This document shows, piece by piece, positions 11,701 through 21,818 of a stretch of DNA of 33,697 nucleotides. Where the stretch lies: contig JBBHKE010001650.1 of NCBI GenBank assembly GCA_037447655.1, positions 1 to 33,697 of the forward strand, read 5' to 3'. Numbering within the stretch: position 1 is the stretch's first letter; every line of letters starts with the position of its first letter. The translations under genes and the position numbers were made by a program. Under the pieces are notes generated by a model. That model was not told the DNA's origin. It saw only the letters and a program-made list of their open reading frames with translations, and searched no databases. Source of the stretch: Zygnema cylindricum. Taxonomy: Eukaryota; Streptophyta; Zygnematophyceae; Zygnematales; Zygnemataceae.

Positions 11701-11999
11701 AATTGATGTGGGTCAAGTCTTTGCTTGGTGAGCTTGGTCACCTTAAGAGTGGTGTGCATAATTTTTTTTGTGATAATCAGGCAGCAATCGCTATTTCTGC
11801 CAATCCTAAACATCATTTTAAAGCTAAACACATGGACATTAGAATCAGCTTTGTTAGAGAGAAAGTAGAAAACAAAATAATCAGCTTAGAGTACCGACCA
11901 GATAGTGAGATGGTAGCAGATATGATGACCAAACCTGTGCCTTCCCCTAAGTTAATTTTCTGCAGGGAAAAGTGTGGTCTGAAATTAAAGATTGACTAG
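8701..11999 (+). pseudogene. Element B pol: protease, integrase, reverse transcriptase, RNase H (broken)
   Basis: Order as in copia. Protease: the active-site triplet region reads IYSSASMHMC, with tyrosine (codon 8802-8804) where aspartate is expected. Pre-integrase: HKRLGHVNLDKL; the CxxC partner that A keeps (CSGCAQGKTH) is destroyed by a frameshift near 9300. Integrase core: HTDIWGP, RSDNGGEY and a region ending QNGVA, then a stop near 9689. The next open part (9728-10216) is the integrase C-terminal region (YLKNRVLTSA, KVFGSQVF). RT (10444-11058): CKWVFKLKLNPD, KARLVAKGFTQKEGIDYEET, MDINRAFLHG and YVDD at 11005-11016. A short frame break lies near 11058, and a TGA near 11140 follows. RNase H (11160-11999): WSDASYGDA, STMEAEYMA, DNQAAIAI, KHMDIR. 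The natural stop TAG at 11997 abuts the polypurine tract. Confidence 0.88.
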
Positions 12000-12012
12000 A
12001 AAATAAGGGGAG
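12000..12012 (+). promoter_or_regulatory. Polypurine tract of element B
   Basis: AAAATAAGGGGAG immediately precedes the 3' LTR TG. It is the expected plus-strand primer site and is identical at 16381-16393 in A; a close match is at 26830-26842 in C. Confidence 0.85.
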
Positions 12013-13059
12013 TGTAGAAATTAATGGTCTGTTTTAAGTTTTTTCTAGGTCTGAATAGAAATATAGAAGTCGAGGTAGTCTATCTCTAACCTCTCTCTCC
12101 AACTCTCAAACTTGTCGCAGTCACTGAGAAATTGGAGAGGAAGCTAGAGCCATGGCTACCTTGGCTATCCTGAGGTTTACGGAATTTTATATTAGGGTTT
12201 ATTTATTTATTTAAAAGGTATTGCCGGCGGCAGGAATTGATCCTTGTACCTACCGGCCGGCAGACAGGAAATAGCCGGTAGCCTTAGCCGTTAAGCCTAG
12301 CGGTAGTGTTACGTAGCATATAGTTTGATATTTATTTAAATGATTATACGTGCGATAAATCATTTAACTGAAATGGATTACGGGATACATAGATCCAGTA
12401 ATATATAATGTACGAATTACGGTACGGACAAAAATCAATACCGCGCATTTGTTTCGTAATTGAAACAAATACCGCGCATGTATTTATTACGGCTACGATT
12501 AAATCCGAATTTAATCGGACGGCCGGATTAGCGCCGAGATCGCAGAGGAAGATTTCGGCGGTTTCTAGCCATCGCCACATCGGATGACCCGTGGCGAAAT
12601 TACGTTGGATCGTGGAATCTCCGGAGATTATGGCACCGAATCCGGATATGACATGTGTCGACATTTAGGCCATGTTGTACAATGTCCGTACCTAAAGTAC
12701 ATCGGCAGCTGTACTTTTGCGTACGGAACTCAATTCTGATAGGTTCCGTACATCAGTAGATAGAGTCTGTGAGAGAGATAGGACTTAAAAAATTTAGAAG
12801 ATAGGACCCCCTCTCACAAAGAGCTTCTATACAAAAGGTCAACTTTGACCCTCCATAACTTACTGCTCAGGGGAGAAAATTCAGAGATTTTTTTTGCTAC
12901 TGACTCAGAGGAGTCTTGCCTTCACAGGGGTGCAGGTGGTCAGGGTTTTTGTCTGCCAGGGTGGCAGTTATTTTTGCTGAAACACAAGGGGTCAGGATTA
13001 TCCTAGAGGCTTCTTGGAAGCTGTCTACTCTGAGGACTTATGGAGGTCTCAGAGTTTCA
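12013..13059 (+). repeat. 3' LTR of element B
   Basis: 1047 bp, TGTAGAAATTAATGG...GAGTTTCA, ending exactly at the right AGGCG duplication (13060-13064). It differs from the 5' LTR by scattered substitutions and small indels, more than the two A LTRs differ from each other. The inverted GTACGGAA/TTCCGTAC pair is preserved. Confidence 0.92.
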
Positions 13060-16000
13060 AGGCGGAATCCGAGGACGAGGACGATGAGCTCCTTTTAGAT
13101 GAGGAGTTGGAGGCGACAAATGAGGTCAAAATTCCACGAAGGCATAAATGTGCTTACGGTGGATTGAATGGTGAAGCAGACTAGATTGAAAATTCAGGTG
13201 CCTCCATGCACATGTGTAAGAATAGGCACCTGTTCACTAAGATAATAAATATTCCCACCGTGAGATAGAGTACGCGGATGGGAGGATAGTCACCACTACT
13301 CTTGTAGGATCGATAGATTTGAAAGTGTTAGTAGAAGGCAAGACATCCATAGTAACATTCTCCGATGTATTGTTTATTCCGGAGCTGAACAAAAACCTCA
13401 TCTCTACATCCGTATTAGATGATAAGGGTTTGTTTACTAGCACTAGGGAACGAGTCTTTACTGCTAGTTTTGAGGAGGATGTCTATTTCATTGCTGAGAA
13501 AGGTAGCCATGGGATGTTTAGGCTGGTTTTAAGTAATGAAAAGAAGAAACTTTATTATGGTGGTGTTCATGATATTATGATGTGGCATAAGAGGCTTGGG
13601 CATGTGAATCTAGATAAGTTAAGAGAGATGAAAAAGATGGGAGTGGTGGAAGGGATTAAGTTCACTGAGAGTGATAATATAAGTGATTGTAGTGGATGCG
13701 CTCAAGGTAAAACACACAAATTACCCTTTCCTAAAACAACCACCTATAAGGGAGAAAATATTTTAGATCTAGTACACACAGATATTTGGGGACCGGCTAA
13801 AGTGCCCTCACCGGGGGGGAAGAGATTTATGATGACTATCACTAATGATTGGTCTCGGTATTCCCGATTGTATTTTTTGAAAAACAAGCCCGAAGCTCAT
13901 GATTATTTTAGACAATATAAAGCATTGAGCGAAAAACTCTATGAAACTTCAATCAAGAGAATAAGGAGTGACAATGGTGGAGAGTATACTTCTAACCAGT
14001 TTGAGGATTTTCAAAGGGAAGATGGGGTCCAACAACAAAAGAAAGTTCCAGAAAACCTGGAACAGAATAGGGTAGCTGAAAGGTTAAATAGAACACTAAG
14101 TGATAGTGTTAGAAGTATGTTGTCAGATAAAGAAGATAGGAAAAAGGTTTTGGGCAGAAGCAATGAACTTTGCTAATTACCTCAAAAATAGAGTTCTTAC
14201 TTCAGCTATAAAAGATCAAACACCTTATGAGAGATGGACAGGCCGGAATCCAGACATATCTCACTTAAAGGTTTTCGGCAGTCAAATATTCAGTCTAGAT
14301 ACAGATCGGTCTAATTAGAAGCTAGATCCTAAAGGAAAACCGGGATACTTATTAGGATATGATGAGGATGTTAAAGGATATAGAGTTTATGATCTAAAAA
14401 GGGAAGATATAATCTTAGTAAAGCATCTAGTAGTTATGGATGAAGGAAAATCTGTGGATCCCTTCAAATATACGAAGTCAGAAAAATCAGATTTGAGTCA
14501 GAAAAATCTGATGACTTTGAGCTTCCTAACTATCCAGGTTTTAGAGAAGATGACATTCTTGTAGGTACAAATTAGACCGAAAAGGACTCGGTTCTGGAAA
14601 CTCCAGTGACAACTCTACCCGAAGCGGAAGACGTCGTGGAAACTGATTCGGAATCAAGGGATTGGGAAGAAGCCGAGTTCGTTCGAAAGAATCCACGATA
14701 ACCATCTATTCCGGCCTTAGATTTTGAGGGGGGAATGAAAAGTAGCAAAAGACTGCAAGAAAAACAGGTTAATAACAAGGTAACTAAACTATCTCATCAA
14801 GATGAACCTCAAACTTATGAAGAGGCGATGACTTGTCCAGAAAGAAACCGGTGGAAGACAGCCATCAATGAGGAGATGGCCTCAATTATGGCGGTCGATA
14901 CTTGGGAGCTGGTGGATTCTCCACCTAACCGAAAACCAATCGGTTGTAAGTGGGTTTTCAAATTTAAACTGAACCCATATAACAAAATCGAGCGCTACAA
15001 GGCCCGATTAGTGGCAAAGGGATTTACACAAAAGGAGGGAATTGAATACGAGGAAACCTTTGCCCCGGTGTCAGATTTCCCTCCGTCCGCATACTTCTCA
15101 GTTTAGCAGCAGCGGAAGACATGGAAGTGCATCAGATGGACATCAAGAAAGCCTTTTTGCATGGAGAATTGGAAGAGGAGATCTTCATGCGACAACCCGA
15201 ATGATTTGTGGAGGAAGGAGAGGAGAGTAAGGTATGCAGGCTGATTAAAACTCTTTATGGTTTGAAACAGGCGCCTCGACGATGGAATAACAAGCTTGAT
15301 GTGTTTCTTACCGGTCTGGGATATATTCGAATCAGCTCAGATCACTCAATCTATATTTTCGAAGATGAGGAAGGTTTTTTATTTATTGCAATTTATGTTG
15401 ATGATTTGCTTGTTTTAAGTAAATCAATAGAAAAAATTAATTAATTGAAAACCGATCTTAAACGGAGATTTGAAATGAAAGATATGGGAGAAGCAAAATA
15501 TATTTTGGGAATTCAAGTAGAGAGAGACCGAAAAAGGAAAATTATAAGACTCACTCAAAAGGAAGCAATAGGGAACATGCTTGAAAAATTTCAATTGGAT
15601 AAAGCTAATAGTTGTACAACTCCAATGGAGTTTAAGAAGGGAAGTGAGGAAGAAGGAGTCATAGTCTTAGACGAGGAATTATTTCCTGAAGAATAGAAGT
15701 TCATGCAGACTATTCTTTACAGGCAAGTAGTGGGAAATCTAATCTATTTTATGAATTGTACCCGGCCGGATTTAGCTGCAGCAGTAGGAGTGCTGAGTAG
15801 AAGTCTAAATGCTCCCACTAAGAAGGATTGGGAGGCAGCTAAGAGAGTCCTTAGATATTTGATAGGAACTAGGGATATATGGTTGCATTTGGGTGGGGAG
15901 AATACAGACATCACTACTTGGAGTGATGCCAGTTATGGTGATGCTCCGATGAGGAGATGCACTTCTGGATATGTATTATATGTGGGTGATGGGGCTTGCT

Positions 16001-16375
16001 GTTGGAGTAGCAAACAACAAAAAGTTATTGCTCAGTCCACCATGGAGGCTGAGTATATGGCCTCTTGCTCTGCTGTAAAAGAATTGATGTGGGTCAAGTC
16101 TTTCCTTGGTGAGCTTGGTCACCTTAAGAGTGGTGTGCTGAAAATATTTTGTGATAATCAGGCAGGAATCGCTATTTCTGCCAATCCTAAACATCATTTT
16201 AAAGCCAAACACATGGACATTAGACTCAGCTTTGTTAGAGAGAAAGTAGAAAACAAAATAATCAGTTTAGAGTATCGACCAGATAGTGAGATGGTAGCAG
16301 ATATGATGACCAAACCTGTGCCTTCCCATTAGCTAATTTTCTGCAGGGAGAAGTGTGGTATGAAATTCAAGATTG
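13060..16375 (+). pseudogene. Element A pol: protease, integrase, reverse transcriptase, RNase H (broken)
   Basis: Continuation of A after the B insertion. Acidic linker (AESEDEDDELL), then protease NSGASMHMC with asparagine (13191-13193) where aspartate is expected and a TAG just before it (13182). An open stretch from 13319 to 14176 holds pre-integrase HKRLGHVNLDKL with CSGCAQGKTH, then HTDIWGP, RSDNGGEY and VAERLNRT, so the integrase zinc site and catalytic acids look present. A frameshift near 14130 and a TAG near 14317 follow. RT: CKWVFKFKLNP, KARLVAKGFTQKEGIEYEET, a 1-base loss near 15070, MDIKKAFLHG, a TGA near 15203, and YVDD at 15394-15405. RNase H (15703-16332): WSDASYGDA, STMEAEYMA, DNQAGIAI, KHMDIRL; it ends early at TAG 16330-16332. 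Confidence 0.87.
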
Positions 16376-16380
16376 ACTAC

Positions 16381-16393
16381 AAAATAAGGGGAG
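16381..16393 (+). promoter_or_regulatory. Polypurine tract of element A
   Basis: AAAATAAGGGGAG abuts the 3' LTR TG and is identical to that of element B. Confidence 0.85.
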
Positions 16394-17460
16394 TGTAAAA
16401 ATTAATGGTCTTTTAAAGTATTTTCTAGGTCTGAATAGAAATAAGAAAGAAGCCGAGGCAGTCTACCTCTAACTTCTCTCTCCAACTCTCAAACTTGTCG
16501 CAGTCACTGAGAAGTTGGAGAGGAAGCTAGAGCCATGGCTACCTAGGCTATCCAGAGGTTTACGGGATATAAATATTAGTTTATTTATAATTAGGAATAA
16601 GTTTACTAAAATATATGTGTCGCCTCCAGGATTTGATCCTTGATCCTGCCGGCCGATAATTAGTCGGTAGCCGGTAGCTCTAACTGTTAAGTCTAGAGAT
16701 AGTGTTACGTATTATAGGGATTGATAATTAATTAAACATTTATACGTAGGATAGTTCATTTAATTGTAATAGTTTTACGGGAGACATAGATCTAGTAAAT
16801 GTAAAAGTACGGATTACGGTACGGATAAGAAACCAATACCGCGCATTTATTTCTTTAGTGAAACGAATACAACGCATGTATTTATTACGGCTACGATTAA
16901 ATGTGAATTTAATCGGACGGCCGAAATTAAACGCCGAGATCCCGGAAGAGAATTTTGGCGGTTTTTTATCATAGCCACATCGGATGACACGTGGCGGAAT
17001 GGCATTGGATCCCGGCATCTCCGAGGATTAAGAGAGCGAATTCGGATATACCACGTGTCGACATTTAGGCCATGTCGTATAATGTTCGTACAGAAAGTAA
17101 ATCGGCAGCTGTACTTTTACGTACGGAGGAGTAATCTGATTGGCTCCGTACATCAGTAGATAGAGTCTGTGAGAGAGATAGGATATAGAAAAAATTAGGA
17201 GATAGGACCCTCTCTCCCAGAGAGCTTCTGTACAAAAGGTCAACTTTGACCCTCCATAACTTACTGCTTAGGGGAGAAAATTCAGAGATTCTTTTTGCTA
17301 TCGACTCAAGGGAGTCTTGCCTTAACAGGGGTGAAGTTGGTCAGAGTTATTGTCTGTCAAGGTGGTGGCTATTTTTGCTGAAACACAAAGGGGTCAGGGT
17401 TATCGTAGAGGCTTTTGGAAGCTGTCCACTTTGAAGACTCATGGAGGTCTCACAGTTTCA
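16394..17460 (+). repeat. 3' LTR of element A
   Basis: 1067 bp, TGTAAAAATTAATGG...CACAGTTTCA, followed at once by CTTTT (17461-17465), the right target duplication. It carries GTACGGAG (17121-17128) and CTCCGTAC (17144-17151). Confidence 0.92.
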
Positions 17461-17465
17461 CTTTT
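17461..17465. repeat. Right target-site duplication of element A (CTTTT)
   Basis: Matches CTTTT at 4546-4550 on the other side of element A. Confidence 0.85.
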
Positions 17466-19604
17466 AATTCATTGTGACCTCTCGTAACCACGCATGTCAT
17501 GATCCCCTTCCCCGTCTTCTACGATACGGTTGTGACCACGTATTACCCTCACAAGGTTGTCCCACCCTTTCGAGTTGTATGTTAAACCAACATCAATTGA
17601 ACCCTGGCCCTTTCGCATAAACGCTCCACGAGTAATAGCACGCAAGTCACCTTTCACAGTTAAACCCACCTATGAACATGCCCTTAGCAACAATTTTATA
17701 GAACTATCCTCTACCTTTATCTTTTTCTCAAAGTTATGCCTTTTGTTGCGACGAGCAGTCCTAAACTTTACCTCGAACCCTTCCCTTTGTTATCTACCAT
17801 TAGCCATCTAATGAGTCATTACCCATTTTGTCCACATTTTTGTCGCCCATCTATGTTAAATCCTTTATTATATTACACTTATGTCTCCTTAAACGTATTA
17901 ACTGCTAATCGAGTTGTTGCTTCCACCAACAAACCTTCGATCAACTTTCTTTTTCCTTCTCATCCGAATGTAAGAAAAATTTGAGTGTATTTGTATTAAG
18001 AGTTTTTTGTATGTGTTGTTGGAAAACTTATATTACAAGCGCCAATTTAACGAGACAAACCAAAACAAGTTTTACAACAATTATGTTTTGTTCGTTCTCA
18101 TAAGACGTGTTTTTTTCACCTATTCACCCCATTTGCAGACACTCCCTACTAACAAATAATTTTATGTTTCTGACCTTTATACGCAGATTCGAAACCAATT
18201 AAGCAACGATATCTAACAACTTTTCTCTTCATTTCATATCATTGTCAATGATCTATTTGAGTTTACCTTTGGTCCGTACTTGATCTTCTGGTAGACAAAC
18301 ATTGTTAAAAAGACAGTTTAACATTTTTTTAAAATAATCTTGTTTTGCTCCTTGGTCTTACCTCCCCATGATGAAATTAGTGTTGCGCGTTATACATGAT
18401 CGAGATGTTTACGCTTCCCACACGAGGATCGTCAACGAGAGCATCAAATGTCGAGTGGTCACCGTTTTATAATTCCCCTTTAAACGCCCTACTCCGCTAT
18501 TGACCTCTAAAACCCGTATGTGTTGTAGCTTACATCTCAACCAATGTGGCTTAATCGTTTTTTTCTGCTTTAGCACTTCGACCATTATTTTCATCTCTAA
18601 TCATCGAGAAAGACTCATGAAAACATTTGAAAAATATTGGGGGAAATGATCTCAAGGTACGTCACTTTTGAAAATCCACCTGATAACTATAATGTTAAAA
18701 AGTGAGAAAATAAGTAACAAAACCTTTACAAGTTAATGTAGAATCAATAACATTTCCTTTTATGTAGTTTTTTTAACATGGTTCTCGCGTAATGGTCTTG
18801 TCTTTCTCTGCATATTATTTTTTTGATTTCATATACAACTTTCGAATAACCTAAAACACTTACTTTTTTTCACTTATGGTTTTTTGTTGATTTACTTCGT
18901 TTTGTGACACTAGCCAATTTTTTGTGCCACTAACATCATGGAATATTGAGGATTCACTAAACGGTGTAACTCCCCACCCAGGCATCGCCAAGTTTTTTTG
19001 TTATGACGAAAATGTTCTCACGACTAGAGTTACCCTAGCGCCTGTTTGGATTTTTGGGCTTCGATAGCGCGTAACATTACCTCTCGTTTAAGTTATTACG
19101 ATGTCCAAATTTTAGTCAAGTCGTCGCTGAAAAAGAGGAAATATTGTTTCCATTTCACAAGGTTTTTCTCTCGGCTCGAGTATTACTATTTATTCTTGAC
19201 GCCCAAAATTTGGTTTTTTATTTCATTATAAACATCAACTTATTTTTGTATGTTTAGATATAAGAGCAATTGACATTTTTCAATAAAATAATATATTTGA
19301 AGGGAGACAATTTATTGACTCACATCCTCATTTACGTTTGTGGTCCGAACCGAGGTTATGGCGTTGTTCCAAGTCACACCAATTTTGTAAATAATTGTTT
19401 GACGTTTGAGTTGTTCACGTCGACGTTACATATACATATGGGTTCATTTCGCCTCTCTTTTAAAGGGCGTCCGCGTTTTATTTCTAACTAGCTTTCTGAT
19501 TGAAAAGTGGTTCATTTACTTTGATGCTTATAAGGAGTGGAATGTATCATTATCTATGATTTGGTGCATGAAACAATTGTTACGTTGGTGCACAAGTCGA
19601 GTAC
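17466..19604. other. AT-rich spacer, no recognisable gene
   Basis: Short open frames on both strands (for example minus 17469-17669 and minus 18409-18594) show no motif I know. Sequence around 19046-19231 contains a SRLSYY stretch that could belong to the degraded retroelement suggested downstream, but the support is weak. Confidence 0.5.
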
Positions 19605-19857
19605 ATTGTTATGCGAGAGGTTTTTCATATACTTTTGGAATGCCCATAATTTAAAGATTTTTTCAATCATTGGGCTTACTTACAATGGGTTTGGGAGAAC
19701 CTTTGGCAATGCGGTCCTCACATTGAAATGGATATACGTTTATTCTTATGGGACATTATATACTATATCAATAACTCAAGGCAAAACGATCTCTATCGCT
19801 CAATGAGACCCGACGGACTAGTTTGTTCCATTTACAACGGATATTTTCGGCACTTTT
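19605..19857 (+). pseudogene. Possible C-terminal remnant of a non-LTR reverse transcriptase
   Basis: One frame reads HILLECP, a stop, then FKDFFNHWAYLQWVWENLWQ and a further conserved-looking 40 residues ending RHF and stop at 19855-19857. HxLLECP followed by a Trp-rich segment recalls the zinc-binding tail (zf-RVT type) of plant LINE-like proteins, but the expected upstream Cys pair and RT core were not found. It could be chance or another repeat. Confidence 0.3.
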
Positions 19858-20701
19858 GACAAGTCCATTAACCATTTCTCACCTAATTGTGCATAGAAAA
19901 AGTTTGAATTCATTTGGCTTGAGACTCCTCCACTGAGCCTCCTTATTGCTTTTTACCATATATGTGTATGAAGTGCCCTTTAACAAGTGCAAGCTGCAAA
20001 TTTCCTTCGACGAAGGACAGTGGCATATGACGAGGTGGGGCTTCCCAAATCCTCCACCTTAGGATCCACTCCACATCCACCATCTTAGTTCATTAGGGTT
20101 GTGGGCTTTTTCTCTTTGTGGGTATTCATATTTCATAGTTTTAATTAGTTTATGTGTTTACTTGTTTTGGTTGGCGTTGATTTTTTAATTTGTTGTCTAC
20201 GCCTATCCGTATCTCCTCTTTATTGTTGTTGTTCCTCTTTAACTTTTTTCGACCCCCTTTTGCGTTATAATGGTATGTCTAGCTCATGTTTTGTATTAAA
20301 GTTTACTTTATCCGTGTGACAAAGTAATACCCGTAAATAGGGAATTATGAAGAGAAAATAAAAAGTATTTGTGCTTGATAAAAACATAGATGTTAATTTG
20401 TTTTTAATAACCCCCCACATAATGTTTGGCGTTGCCATAAAAATAAAACAAATGGACAAAGGCGTTGCTGACGGGCGAGTTCAATACAGTACTGTACTGT
20501 AGTTGCATGTATTATACGGAGATTAACAATAATTTGACACCGACAACGACGGAAGGATTTTGTGTGGCATGGCTCGTTTGAAACATGGATCAAAAGTTCC
20601 GCATGATTCGCATTTTACGGACAACGTGAAAAATAGGCGTAGTCCTCCCCCCCCTAAAAGTCTATAAGAAAAAATGCGAAACTTTTGATATGTGTTCTTT
20701 G
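19858..20701. other. Spacer, no gene seen
   Basis: AT-rich with short T runs. It contains GTACTGTACTGTAGT at 20489-20503, a 15-mer also present at 24968-24982 in the duplicated helicase upstream region. No coding potential recognised. Confidence 0.5.
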
Positions 20702-20759
20702 TGTGCACACTAAAAATCCTTTCTCTGTGCACACTAAAAATCCTTTCTCGGTGCACACT
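20702..20759. repeat. 24-bp tandem repeat, about 2.4 copies
   Basis: The unit tgtgcacactaaaaatcctt plus tctc occurs at 20702-20725 and 20726-20749, followed by a partial third copy (gtgcacact). Confidence 0.85.
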
Positions 20760-20863
20760 TGTCCAATTTTCGATAGGAGAACCCCAATCGGAGATAAGAC
20801 TTGTCGGATATAAATCGACAAGTGTTCGCGGAGAAAAGGTGTTTCATGTGGCAAACGAATATC

Positions 20864-20955
20864 AGCACTAATAGCAATACCAATGAAATAGTGCGCACTA
20901 CGCTTAGGTCCACAGTCCACACAGGTACAAGACATTGTATATCGCTATTAGTGCT
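20864..20955. repeat. 12-bp perfect inverted repeat next to the foldback element
   Basis: AGCACTAATAGC (20864-20875) and GCTATTAGTGCT (20944-20955) are exact reverse complements 68 bases apart, ending 10 bases before the foldback element begins. It may be the trace of another small element or part of a larger palindromic structure. Confidence 0.6.
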
Positions 20956-20965
20956 ATTAATTTTT

Positions 20966-21818
20966 GGGAATTGATCATGGCAGTGACTGTTTTGGTTGCG
21001 CACAGTCACTTACGTCATTTTGTCCAAAACTGTACGTTCGAAGTACACATTTGTACAAGCAAAGTACCGTTAAATCTAAATTTTACGATAACAACTTTGA
21101 CTTTCAAAATATTGTTTCAACCGCTTAAACTTTTGCCGCGCTTATGAACGTCGACCATCATAATAAAATTAGTAATTTACACGGCCGGCGAAATTTTACA
21201 GTAACAAAACTGCGGCAACTACATGTAAATAAAAGTGTTGCATACAATCATTTTTTGTCGTTACGTGAGCTCCACGGTGAAAGCATGTTGGATATTAACT
21301 TAGCCGCAAAATTAAATTTTAAACGTCTAAGCGTTACATTGAACTTAGACGCAAATTGAAACGAAACCTCTTTAAAACTGAAGTACTGTAAGTCTTGTAC
21401 GGAAGTGTTAAAACGCACGAAACGATATAAACTTTATACACTAAAATAAAACGAAAATGTGTAAAAATTTCAGTTGAAATTAAATGAAAAAAATGCGTGT
21501 CGTCACGCGCGATGAAATCGAGCCACACTATCTACGAATCAACATTCTTACATTGACAGCAAAATTTCGTTTCGTGCGTTTTAATATGGCCGTGTGAATT
21601 GCCAATTTTATTAGGACTGTCGACGTTCGCAAGCGCGACAAAAGTTTAAGCGGTTGAAACAATGTTTTGAAAGTCAAAGTTGTCCAACCGATTGACTGTC
21701 AAATTTAGACTCAACGGTACTTTACTTGTACTAATGTGTACTTCAAAAGTACAATTTATGATAAAATGACGCAAGTGACTGTGCGCAACCAAAACAGTCA
21801 TTCCCATGATCAATTCCC
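20966..21818. mobile_element. 853-bp foldback / MITE-like element with long imperfect terminal inverted repeats
   Basis: It begins GGGAATTGATCATGG and ends CCATGATCAATTCCC as the reverse complement. Each arm extends about 200-270 bases inward with scattered mismatches and indels: GTGACTGTTTTGGTTGCG, the TTGACTTTCAAAA segment, and CCGCTTAAACTTTTG all reappear in reverse on the right arm, reaching to about 21235 and 21540. The centre (about 21240-21540) is unique. There is no transposase. Flanks are T-rich (ttaattttt / tattttttt), so a 9-base duplication is possible but not convincing. Confidence 0.75.

Larger units (their letters stand above)
6618..13059 (+). mobile_element. Ty1/copia LTR retrotransposon B, nested inside A
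   Basis: A 6442-bp element in the same orientation as A. It has 5' LTR 6618-7665, primer site 7666-7680, gag-pol 7646-11999, polypurine tract 12000-12012 and 3' LTR 12013-13059, bounded by AGGCG duplications. The flanks join element A sequence that is contiguous in B itself (compare 8667-8730 with 13060-13110), which proves insertion into A rather than side-by-side placement. Gag-pol is interrupted by frameshifts and stops, so the copy is not autonomous. Confidence 0.93.
4551..17460 (+). mobile_element. Ty1/copia LTR retrotransposon A (outer), interrupted by nested element B
   Basis: Complete in outline: 5' LTR 4551-5605, primer site 5606-5620, gag 5586-6612, interruption by element B, pol resuming at 13060, polypurine tract 16381-16393, 3' LTR 16394-17460, and CTTTT duplications on both sides. 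Without B and its extra AGGCG the element is about 6.46 kb. The domain order gag, protease, integrase, RT, RNase H is that of Ty1/copia. The coding region has stops and frameshifts independent of the B insertion, so it is dead as an autonomous element. The two LTRs share features that B lacks (for example ataagaaagaagccgag), marking A as a separate subfamily. Confidence 0.92.

Noticed and set aside
4551-17460. Two separate copia elements lying side by side
   Set aside because: Both target duplications and the continuity of A gag with A pol across B support nesting.
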